A DNA stretch of 64,000 nt from Mycobacterium saskatchewanense (GCF_010729105.1 NZ_AP022573.1:5208001-5272000); one strand, 5' to 3'. Shown: positions 9,315 to 19,515, numbered from the stretch's first letter. Translations and numbers: made by a program. Notes: generated by a model from the sequence alone, not told the origin.

Positions 9315-9488
9315 ATGTCAGCAAAGCAATCGCAGCACGAGGCCGCGGACTCTCTGTTCCGGGCGATCATCGAGACGCTGGACAAGAGCCGGAAGGACGG
9401 CACCTTGACGGCGGCGGTTCTCGAGGAGCTGTCGCGGGCGTATGCATCGGTGGCGACGAGCGTGCCCGAGCCGGGACGCCTGGGTTAA
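9315..9488 (+). CDS. Small conserved hypothetical protein
   Basis: A 57-residue protein starting MSAKQSQHEAADSLFRA, predicted to be mostly helical and charged, with no membrane segment or cysteines. It occupies the interval between the Rv3197-like and Rv3196-like genes, where M. tuberculosis carries the small gene Rv3196A, and diverges from the ABC1 gene. Function unknown. Confidence 0.6.
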   Translation: MSAKQSQHEAADSLFRAIIETLDKSRKDGTLTAAVLEELSRAYASVATSVPEPGRLG

Positions 9489-9505
9489 GCCCCCAGAGCC
9501 GTCCG

Positions 9506-10381
9506 TCAGCACATGCACAGCGGGTGCCGCGTCCACCGCCGAGCGACGATCGCACCCGCGTTGAGGTCGAACTCCAGGGTGGTGTTCAGCGTCTGGGGTG
9601 GGCCGGGGTCCGGGACGCCCTCGTGGCCGCGAACGGCGGCGATCACGCGGTTCACCTGACTGAGGGCCAACGCGGCGGTCGCCAGCACGGTCGCACGATC
9701 GGCCACCCCGACGGTCTCGCGCAGCTGGGCGGAGATGGCCGGCCAGGCGGCGTCCCGGTCGCGGCGGTGCAGGTCCGCGCAGCCGAGGCAGCTCGTCACG
9801 CCGGGGATGACCAGCGGGCCGACCAGCCCGGTGCCGTCGCGGACGCGCACCGGAAGGTGCGCCACACCTTGACCGTGCAGTTCGCGCACCAGGCGGGGGT
9901 CGGCGACCAGGTAGTCGGACAGCACCACCAGGTCGACGGCGGTCGGTGACACCCCCGCGTGCGGTTGGCTGCTGTGCGCGACGCGGGCCCCCGAACAGCG
10001 CAGCGCGTCGGTGAGCAGTTCGGACAGCGGGCCGCGGCCGTGGACCCGGATCGATGCCGCGCGGCCGCGGGGTCGCCCGCACTCGGTCACCACCCCGGCG
10101 CCGACGAGTTGGTCGACGAGGTTGGTCAGGCCGGCGGCGTCCCGCAGCCCGCGGTCGGCGGCATGCCGTTGCAGCTCCGCGATCGGCGTCGGCGACCGCA
10201 GGGACCGCAGCAAGGTGGCGAGCTCGGCGGCGGCCAGGCCGCTCGGCGGGCGAACGAGCACGGCGCGGCGGGGATCCCAGCCGACCTGGACGGCGCCGTC
10301 GGGCCGTAGCAGCACCGGCAGCGCCGGGTCCAGCGCGTACCGGGAGACTGCGGCTGGCGACATGAACCGACACTGTGCCAC
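9506..10381 (-). CDS. Cyclodehydratase-like (ThiF-related) protein, Rv3196-like
   Basis: A 291-residue protein resembling the short 'bacteriocin biosynthesis cyclodehydratase' family found across actinobacteria. The signature region CLGCADLHRRDRDAAWP and the C-terminal HPLCMC supply paired cysteines suited to a structural zinc. No nucleotide-binding GxGxxG of true E1 enzymes stands out, and there is no YcaO partner or precursor peptide nearby. It is next to the Rv3195-like gene, as is typical. Start GTG 10381; ATG 10363 is an alternative. Function unproven. Confidence 0.7.
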   Translation of the reverse strand: MAQCRFMSPAAVSRYALDPALPVLLRPDGAVQVGWDPRRAVLVRPPSGLAAAELATLLRSLRSPTPIAELQRHAADRGLRDAAGLTNLVDQLVGAGVVTECGRPRGRAASIRVHGRGPLSELLTDALRCSGARVAHSSQPHAGVSPTAVDLVVLSDYLVADPRLVRELHGQGVAHLPVRVRDGTGLVGPLVIPGVTSCLGCADLHRRDRDAAWPAISAQLRETVGVADRATVLATAALALSQVNRVIAAVRGHEGVPDPGPPQTLNTTLEFDLNAGAIVARRWTRHPLCMC

Positions 10382-10417
10382 GCGCCCGGTGGCGGCCCGG
10401 TTCCGTTATCCACAGGG

Positions 10418-11779
10418 CTAGGAGTCGGTGCCCGCGTCGCCCTCTTCTTCGAGTTTCGCGATCGCCTCGTCGATGCCGCTGGTGTCCCCGCCGACCGCCC
10501 CGTCGATGAAGCCGGCGGGCTCGTCGAGGTCCTCCGCGGACGGCAGCAGATCGGGGTGCTGCCAGACGGCGTCCCGGCCGTCCACGCCAACCGCCTGCGT
10601 CAGCCGCTCCCACAGCGCGGCAGCCTCGCGCATCTTGCGGGGCCGCAGCTCGAGGCCGACCAGGGTGGCGAATGTCTGCTCGGCCGGCCCGCCGCTGGCG
10701 CGGCGGCGGCGCAGCGTCTCGCTCAACGCGGCGGCGCCCGGAATGCGGTCGCCCAGGGCGGCCGTCACCACCACCTGCACCCAGCCCTCGATCAGGGCGA
10801 GCAGTGTCTCGAGCCGTTCCAGCGCCTGGGTCTGCGCCGGCGTTGCCTTGGGCTCGAACACACCCTGGCCCAAGAGGTTTTCGATCGCCGCCGGATCGGA
10901 CAGCGACGCGGGGTTGAAGTCGCGGGCCAACTCCTCAATGCCACTCATGTCGATCTTCATGCCCATGGCGTAGGCCTCGACCGCACCCAACAGTTGACTG
11001 GCGAGCCATGGCACGTGGCTGAACAGGCGGTGGTGCGCCGCCTCGCGGGCGGCCAGAAAGGTGAGGATCTCGCTGCGCGGCTGTTCGAGCCCGGCGCCGA
11101 ACGATTCGAGGGCGTCCGGCAGGATCGCGGCCACCCCCTTGGGGCCGAGCGGCAGGCCGATGTCGGTGGAGGTGAGCACCTCACGGGAGAGTCGGCCCAG
11201 CGCCTGGCCCAGTTGGGAGCCGAATGCCATCCCGCCCATCTGCGACATCATCGCCAGCAGGGGGCCGGCCATGCCCTTGGCCTCCTCCGGCAGCGAGGAC
11301 GCCCACACCGTCGAGATCTGTTGGGCCATCGGGTCGCACAGTCGCTTCCAGGTTTCCAGGGTGTTGTCCACCCAGTCGCCGGGGCTCCAGCCCACCGCCT
11401 TCGTGGTGCCCGCGGGCAACGCCGTCACACCGTCGAGCCAGGTCTCGGCGAGGTGGACCGCGTCGGCGATCGCCTTGTTGGTCGAGGCGGGGATCGGCGC
11501 GACGAATCCGATCGAACTCGACGCGACCCGCCGCGCCAGTTCGTAATTGACCGGTCCCGACGATTGACCCCCGGCGGTCATGGTGCCCGCGCTGCTGAAC
11601 ATCTGGCCCAGCTGGGTGAAGATCTGGCCGAGGTCACCCATGCCGAACTCGCCGCCCAGGCCGAACGCGCCAAAGGGGTCGGACGCGCCGGCCTCGGGAT
11701 CTTTCTTCCCGCGTTTCTCGGGGTCTTCCCCGCTGGAGAAGCCGAAAGGCTGGTCAGGCATACCGTCAACGGTACTCAC
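10418..11779 (-). CDS. Zincin-like DUF2342 protein, Rv3195-like
   Basis: A 453-residue cytoplasmic protein of the DUF2342 / 'coenzyme F420 biosynthesis-associated' zincin-like family. The Gly/Met-rich N-terminus (FGLGGEFGMGDLGQIF) is typical. The metalloprotease-like helix reads AAREAAHHRLF, an altered HExxH, so peptidase activity is doubtful. GTG 11779 is the longest start; ATG 11761 is an alternative. Conserved pairing with the Rv3196-like gene downstream suggests linked function. Confidence 0.75.
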   Translation of the reverse strand: MSTVDGMPDQPFGFSSGEDPEKRGKKDPEAGASDPFGAFGLGGEFGMGDLGQIFTQLGQMFSSAGTMTAGGQSSGPVNYELARRVASSSIGFVAPIPASTNKAIADAVHLAETWLDGVTALPAGTTKAVGWSPGDWVDNTLETWKRLCDPMAQQISTVWASSLPEEAKGMAGPLLAMMSQMGGMAFGSQLGQALGRLSREVLTSTDIGLPLGPKGVAAILPDALESFGAGLEQPRSEILTFLAAREAAHHRLFSHVPWLASQLLGAVEAYAMGMKIDMSGIEELARDFNPASLSDPAAIENLLGQGVFEPKATPAQTQALERLETLLALIEGWVQVVVTAALGDRIPGAAALSETLRRRRASGGPAEQTFATLVGLELRPRKMREAAALWERLTQAVGVDGRDAVWQHPDLLPSAEDLDEPAGFIDGAVGGDTSGIDEAIAKLEEEGDAGTDS

Positions 11780-11857
11780 CGCCGGAGTGGGACGTGCGGC
11801 CTCGGGTCAAGCTCGTAGCTGAACGGCACCCGGCGGGCCCCGGTTAGGGTAAGCGGC

Positions 11858-12880
11858 GTGAACAGGAGGATTGCGACCCTGATGGTCGCGCTGGTCCCAA
11901 TCGTGGTGTTCGGCGTGCTGCTCGCGGTGGTGACGGTGCCGTTTGTGTCGCTGGGCCCGGGCCCCACCTTCGACACGCTCGGCGAGGTGGACGGCAAGCA
12001 GGTCGTGGCCATCGAGGGCACCCAGACCCACCCGACCACGGGCCACCTCAACATGACGACGGTGTCGCAGCGCGACGGCCTGAGTCTCGGCGAGGCGCTG
12101 ACGCTGTGGTTGTCCGGCCAGGAGCAGCTGGTGCCGCGCGACCTGGTGTACCCGCCCGGCAAGTCGCGCGAGGACGTCGACAAGGCCAACAACGAAGACT
12201 TCAAGAACTCCGAGGACAGCGCCGAGTACGCGGCGCTCGGGTACCTCAAGTACCAGCCGGCGGTCACCGTCGCGGCCGTGACGGATCCCGGCCCGTCGGC
12301 GGGCAAGCTGAGGTCCGGCGACGCCCTCGACGCCGTGAACGGCAAGCCGGTGGCCAACGTCGAGCAGTTCACGGGCCTGTTGAAGAGCACCAAGCCGGGC
12401 GACGTGGTGACGATCGACTACCGCCGCAAGAACGAGCCCGCGGGCGTGGCGCAGATCACCCTCGGCACCAACAAGGATCGCGACTACGGATTCCTGGGCG
12501 TGGCGGTGCTCGACGCCCCTTGGGCGCCGTTCGTCGTCGACTTCAACCTCGCCAACGTGGGTGGGCCTTCGGCGGGACTGATGTTCAGCCTGGCGGTCGT
12601 GGACAAGCTCACCACCGGGGGGCTGGCGGGCTCGATGTTCGTCGCCGGCACGGGCACGATCTCCGTCGACGGCAAGGTCGGCCAGATCGGCGGCATCACC
12701 CACAAGATGGCGGCCGCGCACGCCGCCGGTGCCACGGTGTTCCTCGTCCCCGCGAAGAACTGCTACGAGGCGAACTCCGACAATCCCTCCGGCTTGAAGC
12801 TGGTCAAGGTGGAGACGCTCGGCGAGGCGGTCGACGCGCTGCATGCGATCACCTCGGGCGGGCAGCCGCCGAGCTGCTGA
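11858..12880 (+). CDS. PDZ-domain Lon-like serine protease, Rv3194c-like
   Basis: Membrane-anchored protease of 340 residues. An N-terminal membrane segment (residues about 7-29) is followed by a PDZ domain (about 140-210) and a C-terminal S16 Lon-type protease domain. The catalytic serine is in GGPSAGLMFSLAV and the lysine in GQIGGITHKMAAAH, together a Ser-Lys dyad. Start GTG 11858. It faces outward, so a role in processing exported proteins is inferred. It stands before the UPF0182 gene as in M. tuberculosis. Confidence 0.88.
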   Translation: MNRRIATLMVALVPIVVFGVLLAVVTVPFVSLGPGPTFDTLGEVDGKQVVAIEGTQTHPTTGHLNMTTVSQRDGLSLGEALTLWLSGQEQLVPRDLVYPPGKSREDVDKANNEDFKNSEDSAEYAALGYLKYQPAVTVAAVTDPGPSAGKLRSGDALDAVNGKPVANVEQFTGLLKSTKPGDVVTIDYRRKNEPAGVAQITLGTNKDRDYGFLGVAVLDAPWAPFVVDFNLANVGGPSAGLMFSLAVVDKLTTGGLAGSMFVAGTGTISVDGKVGQIGGITHKMAAAHAAGATVFLVPAKNCYEANSDNPSGLKLVKVETLGEAVDALHAITSGGQPPSC

Positions 12881-12951
12881 GCTGCACGGGATGGCGGTCG
12901 CGCGATGCGTACAGTTGACACCGACCGGGAATCGATCAGGGAGCGTAGCCA

Positions 12952-15933
12952 GTGGGAATGCGGCCCACCGCAAGGATGCCGAAGCTGACACGGCGTAGCC
13001 GGATCCTCATCCTGATCGCACTGGGTGTGATCGCGTTGCTGCTCGCCGGCCCGCGCCTGGTCGACGCGTACGTCGACTGGTTGTGGTTCGGGGAGCTCGG
13101 CTATCGCTCCGTGTTCACCACCGTGCTGGTCACGCGCATCCTCGTGTTTCTGATCGCCGGTCTGCTCGTCGGTGGGATCGTTTTCACCGGGCTGGCGGTG
13201 GCCTATCGCACCCGGCCGGTGTTCGTGCCGAACAACGACAACGATCCGGTGGCCCGGTATCGCACCGTCGTCATGGCCCGGCTGCGGGTGGTGGGCGTCG
13301 GGGTACCGGTGGCGGTCGGCCTGCTGGCCGGAATCATCGCGCAGAGCTACTGGGTGCGGGTCCAATTGTTCCTGCACGGCGGCGACTTCGGTATCAGGGA
13401 CCCGCAGTTCGGCAAAGACCTCGGCTTCTACGCCTTCGACCTGCCGTTCTATCGCCTGTTGCTCAGCTACATGTTCGTCGCGGTGTTTCTGGCTTTTGCG
13501 GCGAACCTGTTGGCGCACTACCTGTTCGGCGGCATCCGGTTGTCCGGGCGGACCGGCGCGCTGAGCCGTTCGGCGCGGGTCCAGCTGGTCACCCTGGTGG
13601 GATTGCTGGTGCTGCTCAAAGCCGTCGCCTATTGGCTGGACCGCTACGAGCTGCTGTCGCACACGCGGGGCGGCAAGCCATTCACCGGAGCCGGGTACAC
13701 CGACATCAACGCCGTGCTGCCCGCCAAGCTGATCCTGATGGCGATCGCGCTGATCTGCATGGTCGCCGTGTTCTCCGCAATCACCCTGCGGGACTTGCGG
13801 ATTCCGGCCATCGGCCTGGTGCTGTTGCTGCTGTCGTCGATGATCGTGGGCGCGGGGTGGCCGCTGATCGTCGAGCAGCTGATCGTCCGGCCCGACGCCC
13901 AGCGCAAGGAAAGCGACTACATCAGCCGCAGCATCGCCGCGACACGGCAGGCGTACGGCCTGACCGACGACGTGGTGACCTACCGCAACTACACCGGGGA
14001 TTCGCCGGCCAACGCCCAGCAGGTCGCGACCGACCGCGCCACCACCTCCAACATTCGGCTGCTCGACCCGACGATCGTCAGCCCCGCATTCACCCAGTTC
14101 GAGCAGGGCAAGAACTTCTATTACTTCCCCGACCAGTTGTCGATCGACCGGTACCGCGACCGCAACAACGCGTTGCGCGACTACGTCGTCGCCGCCCGCG
14201 AACTCAACCCGGACCGGTTGATCGAAAACCAGCGGGACTGGATCAACCGGCACACCGTGTACACCCACGGCAACGGGTTCATCGCCTCACCGGCCAACAC
14301 GGTGCGGGGTATCGCCAACGATCCCAACCAGAATGGCGGCTACCCGGAGTTCCTGACCAACGTCGTGGGGGCCAATGGCACCGTGGTCTCCGACGGGCCG
14401 GCACCGCTGGACCAGCCCCGGATCTACTTCGGACCGGTCATCTCCAATACGACGGCCGACTACGCGATCGTCGGGAAGAACGGGGACGACCGCGAATACG
14501 ACTACGAGACCAACACCGAAACCAAGCGCTACACCTACTCCGGCGCCGGTGGCGTGCCGATCGGCGGTTGGCTGTCCCGCAGTGTGTTCGCCGCCAAGTT
14601 CGCCGAACGAAACTTCCTGTTTTCCAGCGTGATCGGCAACAACAGCAGGATCCTGTTCAACCGCGACCCGGCGCGCCGGGTGGAGGCGGTGGCGCCCTGG
14701 CTGACGACCGACAGCGCGGTGTATCCGGCGATCGTCAACAAGCGACTGGTGTGGATCATCGACGGCTACACCACGCTGGACAACTACCCGTATTCCGAGC
14801 TCACGTCGCTGTCGTCGGCGACCGCCGACTCCACCGAGGTGGCGTTCAATCGGCTGCAGCCGGACAAGCAGGTGTCCTACATCCGCAACTCGGTGAAGGC
14901 CACCGTGGACGCGTACGACGGCACCGTCACGCTCTATCAGCAGGACGAGCAGGATCCGGTGCTCAAGGCCTGGATGCAGGTCTTCCCCGGAACGGTCAAG
15001 CCGAAGAGTGATATCACGCCCGAGCTGGCGGAGCATCTGCGCTATCCCGAGGACCTGTTCAAGGTGCAGCGGATGCTACTGGCGAAGTACCACGTCAACG
15101 ACCCCGGGACGTTCTTCACCTCGTCGGACTTCTGGGACGTGCCGCTGGATCCCAACCCGACCGCCAGCAGCTATCAGCCGCCGTACTACATCGTCGCGAA
15201 AAACATTCTGAAGAACGACAATTCGCCGTCGTATCAGCTCACCAGCGCGATGAACAGGTTCAAGCGGGACTTCCTGGCCGCCTACATCAGCGCCAGTTCC
15301 GACCCGGCGACGTACGGCAAGATCACCGTGCTGACCATCCCGGGCAACGTCAACGGGCCGAAGCTGGCCAACAACGCGATCACCACCGACCCGGCGGTGT
15401 CGCAGGACCTCGGTGTGATCGGGCGGGACAACCAGAACCGCATCCGGTGGGGCAACCTGCTGACGCTTCCGGTGGGCCAGGGTGGGCTGCTCTACGTCGA
15501 GCCCGTCTATGCCTCACCCGGGGCCAGCGACGCCGCCTCGTCGTATCCCCGCCTGATCCGGGTGGCGATGATGTACAACGACAAGATCGGTTACGGGCCA
15601 ACGGTTTCCGACGCCCTCACCGGGTTGTTCGGCCCGGGTGCGGGGGCCGCCGCGACGGGCATCCAGCCCACCGACGCGGGCGTGCCCCCGAACCAGCCCG
15701 CCAGCCCGCCGCCGCCCGCGGGGACGCCGGGCTCGCCGCAGCCGACGGCGGCGGTGCCGCCGGTTCCGGACGGGTCGGTGACGTTGTCGCCGGCCAAGGC
15801 CGCGGCCCTGCAGGAGGTCCAGGCGGCGATCGGCGCGGCGAAAGACGCCCAGAAGAAGGGCGATTTCGCCGCCTACGGCGCGGCTCTGCAGCGCCTGGAC
15901 GACGCGATCAACAAGTACAACGCGACCAAGTAG
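12952..15933 (+). CDS. UPF0182 family membrane protein, Rv3193c-like
   Basis: A 993-residue membrane protein from GTG 12952. About seven hydrophobic helices occupy residues 18-330 (for example [16 protein letters not shown] and [15 protein letters not shown]). A long extracytoplasmic region follows, ending in a Pro/Ala-rich linker (about 905-945) and a short helical tail with [19 protein letters not shown]. Length and layout are those of UPF0182. Function not established. Confidence 0.9.
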   Translation: MGMRPTARMPKLTRRSRILILIALGVIALLLAGPRLVDAYVDWLWFGELGYRSVFTTVLVTRILVFLIAGLLVGGIVFTGLAVAYRTRPVFVPNNDNDPVARYRTVVMARLRVVGVGVPVAVGLLAGIIAQSYWVRVQLFLHGGDFGIRDPQFGKDLGFYAFDLPFYRLLLSYMFVAVFLAFAANLLAHYLFGGIRLSGRTGALSRSARVQLVTLVGLLVLLKAVAYWLDRYELLSHTRGGKPFTGAGYTDINAVLPAKLILMAIALICMVAVFSAITLRDLRIPAIGLVLLLLSSMIVGAGWPLIVEQLIVRPDAQRKESDYISRSIAATRQAYGLTDDVVTYRNYTGDSPANAQQVATDRATTSNIRLLDPTIVSPAFTQFEQGKNFYYFPDQLSIDRYRDRNNALRDYVVAARELNPDRLIENQRDWINRHTVYTHGNGFIASPANTVRGIANDPNQNGGYPEFLTNVVGANGTVVSDGPAPLDQPRIYFGPVISNTTADYAIVGKNGDDREYDYETNTETKRYTYSGAGGVPIGGWLSRSVFAAKFAERNFLFSSVIGNNSRILFNRDPARRVEAVAPWLTTDSAVYPAIVNKRLVWIIDGYTTLDNYPYSELTSLSSATADSTEVAFNRLQPDKQVSYIRNSVKATVDAYDGTVTLYQQDEQDPVLKAWMQVFPGTVKPKSDITPELAEHLRYPEDLFKVQRMLLAKYHVNDPGTFFTSSDFWDVPLDPNPTASSYQPPYYIVAKNILKNDNSPSYQLTSAMNRFKRDFLAAYISASSDPATYGKITVLTIPGNVNGPKLANNAITTDPAVSQDLGVIGRDNQNRIRWGNLLTLPVGQGGLLYVEPVYASPGASDAASSYPRLIRVAMMYNDKIGYGPTVSDALTGLFGPGAGAAATGIQPTDAGVPPNQPASPPPPAGTPGSPQPTAAVPPVPDGSVTLSPAKAAALQEVQAAIGAAKDAQKKGDFAAYGAALQRLDDAINKYNATK

Positions 15934-16024
15934 CCCCCTCTTTCTGCCGCGAGCGACCGTGTCTGTACAACGACACGCCGTCAACGGTGGCATTTTGCGG
16001 ACGCTCGCCGGGACGCGACGGCCG

Positions 16025-16999
16025 TCAGCCGCGGGCCGCCGTGCGGAACCTCTCCCGGTACGCCCTCGGCGAGACGCCGAGGTGGTCGACGAACACCCGC
16101 CGCAGGCTTTCGGGGCTGCCGAACCCCGCCACGCGGGCGGTGTCGGTGACGGTGCGGCCAGCGTCGAGCGCCGCGCGGGCGGCGTCGATGCGCACCATCT
16201 CGACGTAGCGGGCCGGTGTCGTGCCGAGTTCGGACTGGAATAGCCGGGTCAGCTGTCGCGTGCTCAACGACGCCCGGGCGGCGAGGGTCTTCACGCTGTG
16301 GTCCGCCGCCGGATTGGCCGAGATCGCGTCGGTGACCTTGCGCAACGGCGACTGCGGCGGGGGATCAGCCTCCACCAGCACTGAGAACTGCGACTGGCCG
16401 CCCGCGCGCTTGAGGTAGACGACCAGCCACCGGGCCACCTCGCGGACCAGCTCGGTGCCGTGGTCCTGTTCGACCAGCGCCAGCGTCAGGTCGATGCCCG
16501 CCGACACTCCGGCCGAGGTGAAGACGTCGCCGTCACGCACGAAGATCGCGTCGGGCTCGACGATGACGGCGGGGAATGCCCTGGCAAACGACTTGATCTC
16601 GTGCCAATGCGTGGTGGCGCGGCGGCCGTCGAGCAGCCCCGCCCGGGCGAGGATGAACGACCCTGTGCAGATCGAGGCCAGCCGCCGGGTGCGGCTCGCC
16701 ACTGACGTGATCGCGTCGGCCAGCGCCGGGTCGATCGGCCGCCGCGGCAACTGATCGCTCCCGGCGACCATGACGGTGTCGGCGGACTCGATCGACGCAA
16801 GGGCGTCCGTGACACCCAATCGAGTGCCGATCGAGGTGGTGACGTCACGACCGTCCACCGAGGCGATCTTGATCCGGTAATCGGCGCCGAAGCGGTTGGC
16901 CTCGGCGAAGACCTCGCCCGCCCCGGCCACGTCGAGCATCGTCACGTCGTCGAAGACGACGATGACCACCACCCGCGACCGCGCACCGCCTTCAGCCAC
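16025..16999 (-). CDS. GlxA-family AraC-type transcriptional regulator
   Basis: A 324-residue regulator with an N-terminal DJ-1/PfpI-like domain (VVVIVVFDDVTMLDVAGAGE, nucleophile-elbow-like ASICTGSFILA) and a C-terminal AraC-type double helix-turn-helix (LAARASLSTRQLTRLFQSE and VARVAGFGS-type second helix). Start GTG 16999. It diverges from the two HD-domain genes across 140 bp, so it probably controls them. Inducer unknown. Confidence 0.85.
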   Translation of the reverse strand: MAEGGARSRVVVIVVFDDVTMLDVAGAGEVFAEANRFGADYRIKIASVDGRDVTTSIGTRLGVTDALASIESADTVMVAGSDQLPRRPIDPALADAITSVASRTRRLASICTGSFILARAGLLDGRRATTHWHEIKSFARAFPAVIVEPDAIFVRDGDVFTSAGVSAGIDLTLALVEQDHGTELVREVARWLVVYLKRAGGQSQFSVLVEADPPPQSPLRKVTDAISANPAADHSVKTLAARASLSTRQLTRLFQSELGTTPARYVEMVRIDAARAALDAGRTVTDTARVAGFGSPESLRRVFVDHLGVSPRAYRERFRTAARG

Positions 17000-17139
17000 C
17001 GGCCGATTGTCGCAACTCGTGGGAAATGTGTCTCGCGGGACGCGTCGCTTTCTGTGGAGAAGACGTCGCAATGGCCGTGGGTGGATGCGGCCGGGCGCGC
17101 GCAAACTTGATTCTGCCCGCCCAATCCAGGAGAAGGACC

Positions 17140-17790
17140 ATGGTCACCCAGCCGATCGAAGCCATCGCCGACATCGTCATACCGGACACCCCACTGGTGC
17201 GCGATATCACCGAGTACATCCGCGACACCGAAGAGGACCTGCTCTTCGACCATTCCCGCCGGGTGTTCCTGTTCGGGGCGCTGCAGGGCCGCCGCCGCGG
17301 ACTGCAACCGGACCTCGAGTTGCTCTACGCCGGGGCGATGTTTCACGACATCGGTCTCACCGAGCGCTACCGCACGTCCACCCTGCGCTTCGAGGTGGAC
17401 GGCGCCAACGCGGCCCGCGATTTCCTCGTGAACCACGGCGTCGACGCCACGGACGCCGAGAAGGTGTGGTTGAGCATCGCGCTGCACACGACGCCCGGCA
17501 TCCCGGAGTTCCTCGGACCCGAAATCGCCTTGGTCACGGCGGGCGTCGAGACCGACGTGCTGGGTATCGGCCGCGCGGACCTGTCTGACGAGGCCCTCGC
17601 CGCGGTCACTGCCGTCCATCCGCGGCCGGATTTCAAGCGGCGCATCCTCACAGCCTTCAACGACGGCATGAAGCACCGCCCGCACAGCACCTTCGGCACG
17701 GTCAATGCCGATGTGCTGCAGCACTTCGACGCGACGTTCGTCCGCGACAACTTCGTCGACATCATCCTCACCAACAGCTGGCCGGAATAG
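17140..17790 (+). CDS. HD-domain protein, copy 1
   Basis: A 216-residue metal-dependent phosphohydrolase-fold protein. The HD superfamily ligands are visible as H in FDHSRRVFLFG, the HD pair in AMFHDIGLTERY and H in ALHTTPG. RBS AGGAGAAGG precedes ATG 17140. It is closely similar over its whole length to the next gene, a tandem duplicate. HD proteins of this size include cyanamide-hydratase-like and small-molecule hydrolases; the substrate cannot be read here. Confidence 0.82.
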   Translation: MVTQPIEAIADIVIPDTPLVRDITEYIRDTEEDLLFDHSRRVFLFGALQGRRRGLQPDLELLYAGAMFHDIGLTERYRTSTLRFEVDGANAARDFLVNHGVDATDAEKVWLSIALHTTPGIPEFLGPEIALVTAGVETDVLGIGRADLSDEALAAVTAVHPRPDFKRRILTAFNDGMKHRPHSTFGTVNADVLQHFDATFVRDNFVDIILTNSWPE

Positions 17791-17816
17791 CGCCGCCTCG
17801 GGAGGGGGCAGTGATC

Positions 17817-18467
17817 ATGGCCATGCAATCGATGGAAACCATTGCGGGCGTTGCCATCCCTGACACCGCGCTGGCTCGCGAGGCCACCGAGCTCCTTCGC
17901 GGTGCCGAAGACGCGGTGCTCTTCAACCATTCCCGGCGCGTGTTCCTCTTCGGTGCGCTGCACGGGCGCCGCCTCGGGCTGCACGCGGATCCGGAACTGC
18001 TGTACGTGGGGGCGATGTTTCACGACCTCGGCCTGACCGCCCGCTATCGAACCTCCACCCAGCGTTTCGAGATCGACGGCGCCGACGCGGCGCGCTACTT
18101 CCTGCTCGAGCGGGGCATCGGAGAAGCCGACGCCGACAAGGTGTGGCTGGGCATCGCGCTGCACTCGACGCCCGAGGTTCCCGCGCGCCTCGACCCCGAA
18201 ACCGCCCTGCTCGCGGCCGGTGTCAAGACCGACGTGGTTGGCGTCGGACGGGAATCCCTCGCCCCGGAAGCCGTCGCCGCGGTGACCGCCGCCCACCCGC
18301 GCCCCGATTTCAAAAACCGCATCCTCACAGTCTTTTACGACGGCATGGAGCACCGCCCGGAGACCACATTCGGCACCATGAACGACGACGTGCTGGCGCA
18401 TTTCGACCCCACCTTCAAGCCGGGCAACCTGGTCGACCTCATCCTCAACAGCACGTGGCCCGAATAG
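17817..18467 (+). CDS. HD-domain protein, copy 2
   Basis: A 216-residue paralogue of the preceding gene with the same ligands (FNHSRRVFLFG, AMFHDLGLTARY, ALHSTPE) and the same closing NSTWPE / NSWPE. GGAGGGGG eight bases before ATG 17817 favours that start over GTG 17811. Only 26 bases separate it from copy 1, so they are one operon. Differences are spread through the protein, so the duplication is not recent. Confidence 0.82.
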   Translation: MAMQSMETIAGVAIPDTALAREATELLRGAEDAVLFNHSRRVFLFGALHGRRLGLHADPELLYVGAMFHDLGLTARYRTSTQRFEIDGADAARYFLLERGIGEADADKVWLGIALHSTPEVPARLDPETALLAAGVKTDVVGVGRESLAPEAVAAVTAAHPRPDFKNRILTVFYDGMEHRPETTFGTMNDDVLAHFDPTFKPGNLVDLILNSTWPE

Positions 18468-18476
18468 CGGAAAGGC

Positions 18477-18665
18477 GGATTCGAAAGCTACTTCCGCGAG
18501 TTGGGTGAGCTGCTCGCCGACCGGGCGGACGACCCGATCGCGCAGGTCGTGCGCGAAAGGCCCGAATTCCGTGAGTTCGCCGGCAAATACGGGCTCACCT
18601 ACGGGTCATCCGGCTGGTGCGATGACATCGTGCAGCGATATGGCCTGAATCCGCCGATCCACTGA
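18477..18665 (+). pseudogene. C-terminal fragment of a cupin-like protein
   Basis: An open stretch of 62 codons ends at TGA 18663, reading FESYFRELGELLADRADDPI and later KYGLTYGSSGWCDDIVQRYG. It has no usable start and resembles the C-terminal tail of mycobacterial cupin-domain proteins, whose barrel part is missing. It probably decayed after the HD-gene duplication. Family assignment is from memory of the tail motif, so moderate to low certainty. Confidence 0.5.
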
Positions 18666-18671
18666 ACGCCC

Positions 18672-19451
18672 TCAGCCTGCGGCTTCCTTGTCGAACTCCG
18701 ACGCGATATCCCGCGCGACCCGCTTGAGCAGGGGCGTGATCTCCGAGGCGGATTTGAGGGTGACTCGCGCCGCGGGGCCCGAGATCGAGATCGCCGTCAG
18801 CGACGGCGCGTCGGGCACCGGCACGGCGAAGCAGCGTACGCCGACTTCCTGCTCGCCCTCGTCGACGGCGTAGCCGCGGGAGCGGCACAGCTCGATATCC
18901 TGGATCAATTCGTCGGGCGTCGTGTGGGACTTCTCGGTCGAGGGCGGCATGCCCGTCCGGGCCACCAGGGCGCGCACCGCGTCGTTGGGGAGTTGCATCA
19001 GCAGCGCCTTGCCCACGCCGGTGCAGTGCGGATACACGCGGCGGCCGACCTCGGTGAACATCCGCATCGAGTGCGGCGACGGCACCTGCGCGACATAGAC
19101 GGCCATGTCGTTGTCCATGAGCGCCATGTTCGCCGTCTCACCGGTGCGTTCTACGAGTTCGAGCAGGTGCCCCCGTGACCACATGCCGACGAGCTGGCCC
19201 GCACTTTCACCAAGGCGGATCAGTTTGGGCCCCAACGAGTAGTGCCTGTTGGGCAGCTGCCGCAGGTATCCCATGTTCAGGAGGGTGCGGGCGAGCCGAT
19301 GAATCGTGGGCGCCGGCAGGTCCGCGTGCGCCGCGAGATCCCCGAGCGCCCCCGTCCCGCCCATGGTGGCCAGGATCTCCAGCAGCTCGAACGCCCGCTC
19401 CACCGACTGGACACCGCCCGTGCCTGCAATTCCGCGAGTTCCGCGAGCCAT
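18672..19451 (-). CDS. IclR-family regulator of glyoxylate genes
   Basis: A 259-residue IclR regulator. The N-terminal winged helix-turn-helix covers VQSVERAFELLEIL to TIHRLARTLLNMGYL, and the C-terminal effector domain contains TGVGKALLMQLP, GYAVDEGEQEVGVRCFAVPV and LTAISISGP. ATG 19451 has GGAAGCGG before it; ATGs at 19487 and 19511 are possible, but 19511 lies inside the palindrome at 19501-19515. It follows hyi-glxR-gcl on the same strand, so it is the likely local controller (compare AllR). Confidence 0.87.
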   Translation of the reverse strand: MARGTRGIAGTGGVQSVERAFELLEILATMGGTGALGDLAAHADLPAPTIHRLARTLLNMGYLRQLPNRHYSLGPKLIRLGESAGQLVGMWSRGHLLELVERTGETANMALMDNDMAVYVAQVPSPHSMRMFTEVGRRVYPHCTGVGKALLMQLPNDAVRALVARTGMPPSTEKSHTTPDELIQDIELCRSRGYAVDEGEQEVGVRCFAVPVPDAPSLTAISISGPAARVTLKSASEITPLLKRVARDIASEFDKEAAG

Positions 19452-19500
19452 CACCGCTTCCGATCCAGCCCCGCGGGGCCCGTCCATGCTGCCTGGGCTT

Positions 19501-19515
19501 TTTCGTATCACGAAA
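19501..19515. promoter_or_regulatory. Putative IclR operator, site A
   Basis: TTTCGTATCACGAAA is a perfect 6-3-6 inverted repeat located 50 bases upstream of the regulator's start. The same dyad recurs at 23119-23133 and 23319-23333. Its position suggests autoregulation. Confidence 0.6.

Noticed and set aside
7643..9949. A 768-codon plus-strand frame over whiB7 and the ABC1 gene
   Set aside because: It runs antisense to the kinase gene and out of frame with whiB7; His/Asp/Val-rich composition is typical of shadow frames.
9318..10613. A 431-codon minus-strand frame overlapping the Rv3196-like gene
   Set aside because: Arg/Ala/Gly-rich shadow in another frame of the same strand; the other frame has the real family signature.
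12763..14268. A 501-codon minus-strand frame within the UPF0182 gene
   Set aside because: Antisense, rich in His, Gln and Asp, without start signals; UPF0182 is certain on the plus strand.
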